Assembly (NCBI GenBank): GCA_037179385.1 | Contig: CM074179.1 | Coordinates: 71,447,683-71,511,682 of the forward strand | DNA length: 64,000 nucleotides | From: Holothuria scabra | Lineage: Eukaryota; Echinodermata; Holothuroidea; Aspidochirotida; Holothuriidae | Reading direction: 5' to 3' | Shown: positions 61,481-64,000 of the stretch, piece by piece | Layout: each line of letters opens with the position of its first letter | Position numbering within the stretch: position 1 is the stretch's first letter | Made by a program: the position numbers and the translations under genes | The notes under the pieces: model-generated | Databases searched by the model: none | What the model saw: the letters and a program-made list of their open reading frames with translations, nothing else | Told to the model about the DNA's origin: nothing

Positions 61481-62296
61481 ACTCTTAAAGGCCCAGTTCT
61501 CTCACCCCAAACACTATCAATTCTCCTTACCTTCTTACTTAAGCCCCTTCCACAATTGTTTGAAATTCATCGGATCATTTCAATCTCAGCTTATTGCTTC
61601 AAGGTTAGTATAGAAAAACTAATCCAAACACTCTCAGTGCCGTTCAGGCTGTGTAATATACGCTTTGGTACTCTGCATTGTTTGAATAAGCTGTCAATCA
61701 AAAAGCTGAGCCTATTGAGAATTTCGGTACCCCCGTACCAAAATTGTAGTTTGGGTGTGAGGTTTGACCCTTTAATTTCGAATGTTTAACTTCCTTTTTA
61801 AGTTTTGTCTTTGAATCCTTGCACAATTGGCGGCGGTGTTCTAACTATGTGGCATACATTACTAAAGAACGTGTTATTTTAAAGCGGTCATCACGTGTGA
61901 ATTAAATTAGTTGGTCGAGTTCAGTTGTATTCTTATCGTAATTTTCATACTCCAAAAAGTATTCAAATTTAAGTCTCAAAACCTCCAATTGTCGCCCGTG
62001 TCATTTCTCTTGCACTAATGGTCCGTGGAGAATTGATGAGAAGGAAAAGCGATGTAGTTTGAGGTGTAGATTTTTTTTATGTAAGCATTGCTGTATAAGG
62101 GGTTAATTACGGTTTCTTAAGCTTTAAATGATGATACCGCACGACAGCTAGGTGATTATATTTTAGGGGTTTTGGGAAATCTTAATAACAATAACTCTAG
62201 AAATAATGGTCACTTTTGATGAATGACCCATCAACTTGTTTTTCCTTGATCAACGCTATCAAACAGAAATTAAAAAATGAAAATTATGTGCATAAT

Positions 62297-62340
62297 GAGG
62301 TCACCAGGGGTCAAAAGGTCACCAATTTTAATGATGTCCA
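62297..62340. repeat. Fragment of the AGGTCA repeat
   Basis: GAGGTCACCAGGGGTCAAAA followed by GGTCACC matches the half-site region of the arrays at 330 and 35311. It is a single truncated unit. Confidence 0.6.
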
Positions 62341-64000
62341 AAATGTAGCACATCCATATTGATACAGAAAGTGTTATTCTTTTAACTTGCTGTCAAATAA
62401 AGAGCTGGGCCAAATGGGAATTTCTTGAGACTCACTACAAAAAAAATACACTTTGGATAAAAAAAAATTGCACTTCAACAAAACTCTCAGAGGAATAAAC
62501 ACCTGTCTTCACAAAAGTCAGCTGCGATGTCGTCGGAAGTGATATTCTTGTCTTGATATAAATTGTAGTAGCGAGATAGATATCACGTGAGGACTTTACT
62601 TTGTTTATCAAGTTACTAATGGATTTGGGCAAATTAAATCAATTTATTGGCACAAATTCAAAACCACTGGGGAAATAATGGAAGTCGACAATTTTTCGTA
62701 AAAGAAATTCGTTGAACTCTTAGAAACGAACATAGTCGAGGTCAGGTCAGTCCTCAAGCCACGCGGGACTGAAAGAGCAAACTTCACAAGCAGAAATTTG
62801 ATTTGTCCTGCTTTATCTTTCCCATGTGCATAAATAATTTCTTTCGTTAACCCTAGTTTTTAACTTAGTTTGGTAAATAGACCTGGGCTTGTGCAAATGA
62901 TGTAAAACAACGGAAAGTACTTTCTCCTTTGTGGGCAAAGCAAACCAACACCAACAAATGCAGACACCTGATTTGTCAATCTTTCAAAATCGCACATAGT
63001 CTGCTACAAGTGCAGGGAGAATTTTATACGTGCGGCCTCGTGTTCCACTGCTTTGCCTACAGGTATTACGCCAGTGTGTCGTCAGTGCCCAAGGTCTATA
63101 TAGAGTGCCCATGTCTTGGTGTTTACGATCTGCTTCCTGCACGGCTAGCCTTATTAGCATTTTTCTTGCACTTGGGAGCCTTTTGGGCACGCTTTGGGTG
63201 TAGAAAAAAGACACACACACAAGGGCGTGAGCCGTCATAATATGCAAAAATAGAAAAATGCACGTTAGGGCCCGTGGTTGATGGTCGTTTCTGCACATCA
63301 TTATAACGGTCGTTGTGTTCGAGACTAACTTGTAATTGTTAACCAATCAGGGTCAATTGTAGGGGTGCACATGTAAAGCAGTACTTAACAAAACGTTTAA
63401 CATAAATCATTTTATTTGTTCGCCGACAGTCAGTTTATTCGTAACCTTTGTATAGTTTTGCCAATATCCTACAAAAATTATGGATATGTTGCACAGCTTT
63501 TTGTTTGACATCGAATTAAAAAAAACGCAACTCAAATCCTAGATACTTCAACAGAATTTGCACTGGTAAAACCATGATTTGTTATAGTTTAAATAAAATC
63601 TCTTACGGCAGACAAATGTAAGTTATATGCCTCTGTGGGTGGTAGATACTATGAATCAATAATGCCTCCATTGGAGGTTAAATTAGGAGCGTTTAGCAAA
63701 TTGAACGGTGAAAACTTCCTCTTCATGGACATGCCCTTATCTGCATTAAAGCATTTTTACTCAAAACTGAATATTGCGTGACGCAATTTTAAAGTTTTTC
63801 ATTGCAGAGAAAATGCAGGAGTGGCATCAATTCGTTTTAGATGACGTGGTGGAATCTCTATCTGTCTAAGATTCTATTTGTTGTAACGTCATGTGCATAA
63901 GGTCGATATTGACCTTATGCAAGAAGTGTCAAGCAGATTGCGCTCCAACGTTTAACGAAAGTGTTTAGCTAAACCGACGAATGGAGACAGTTGATTTTCA
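62341..64000. other. Right end without a supported gene
   Basis: Overlapping frames on both strands at 62929-63346 show no domain and no consistent exon boundaries. A CA tract lies at about 63213. A small plus-strand frame at 63661-63780 begins MPPLEVKLGAFSKLNGENF, but it is short and unsupported. Confidence 0.4.

Noticed and set aside
1..64000. CRISPR arrays, prokaryotic operons or phage genes
   Set aside because: Nothing of the kind seen; tandem repeats here have no spacer structure.

Overview
The window looks like nuclear DNA from a marine invertebrate deuterostome, most likely an echinoderm. That is an inference from small exons separated by long AT-rich introns, a complement-type sushi (CCP) exon, I-clade LINE and hAT/piggyBac/mariner-type elements, and arrays rich in AGGTCA. 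There is no prokaryotic gene organisation. A run of exactly 100 N (36437-36536) is a conventional scaffold gap, so the two halves may not be adjacent at the stated distance. Most long open frames here are chance. The real genes are split into exons, most of them under 100 nt, and were found by following splice sites and reading phase by hand.

Left half (1-36436, plus strand). The main feature is the 3' part of a single-pass membrane protein gene. Exon 2210-2290 and exon 13997-14034 together make one transmembrane helix. A chain of very short exons (15647, 19131, 19766, 21728, optionally 22463, 23821, 24384, 27242, 28808) then encodes a serine- and acid-rich cytoplasmic tail that stops at 28857. 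Every junction keeps the reading frame except that exon 22463 needs a non-obvious donor. There is a possible alternative short-tail end at 14288-14356 with a poly(A) signal, and a possible exon interchangeable with 24384 at 24867-24910. The ectodomain lies upstream of the window, so the receptor family is unknown. The introns hold a LINE remnant (17061-18323), mariner-type and piggyBac-type MITEs and other repeats. Two ~145-bp-period arrays containing perfect DR1 nuclear-receptor motifs sit at 330-1345 and 35311-36060.

Right half (36537-64000). A minus-strand gene starts at 53699 with a signal-peptide exon, continues in a 36-nt exon encoding an RRRR motif (52135-52170), and then a selectin-like CCP exon (38858-39039). 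The CCP exon has a one-base deficit in a T run (38915-38919). Restoring one base would give both the missing cysteines and the canonical phase 1-1 exon. The gene then runs toward the gap, so the two main genes converge. Upstream on the same strand a weaker chain (60187-60225, 57742-57801, 55915-56111 with a poly(A) signal) may be the 3' part of a second, cysteine-containing gene of unknown family. The rest is mobile DNA: hAT-type elements with terminal repeats and target duplications, a GGCGC-containing dispersed repeat, a tRNA-derived SINE, a diverged repeat pair (42.3 kb and 61.1 kb) and an octamer satellite.

No search could be run. Family names rest on motif recognition only.
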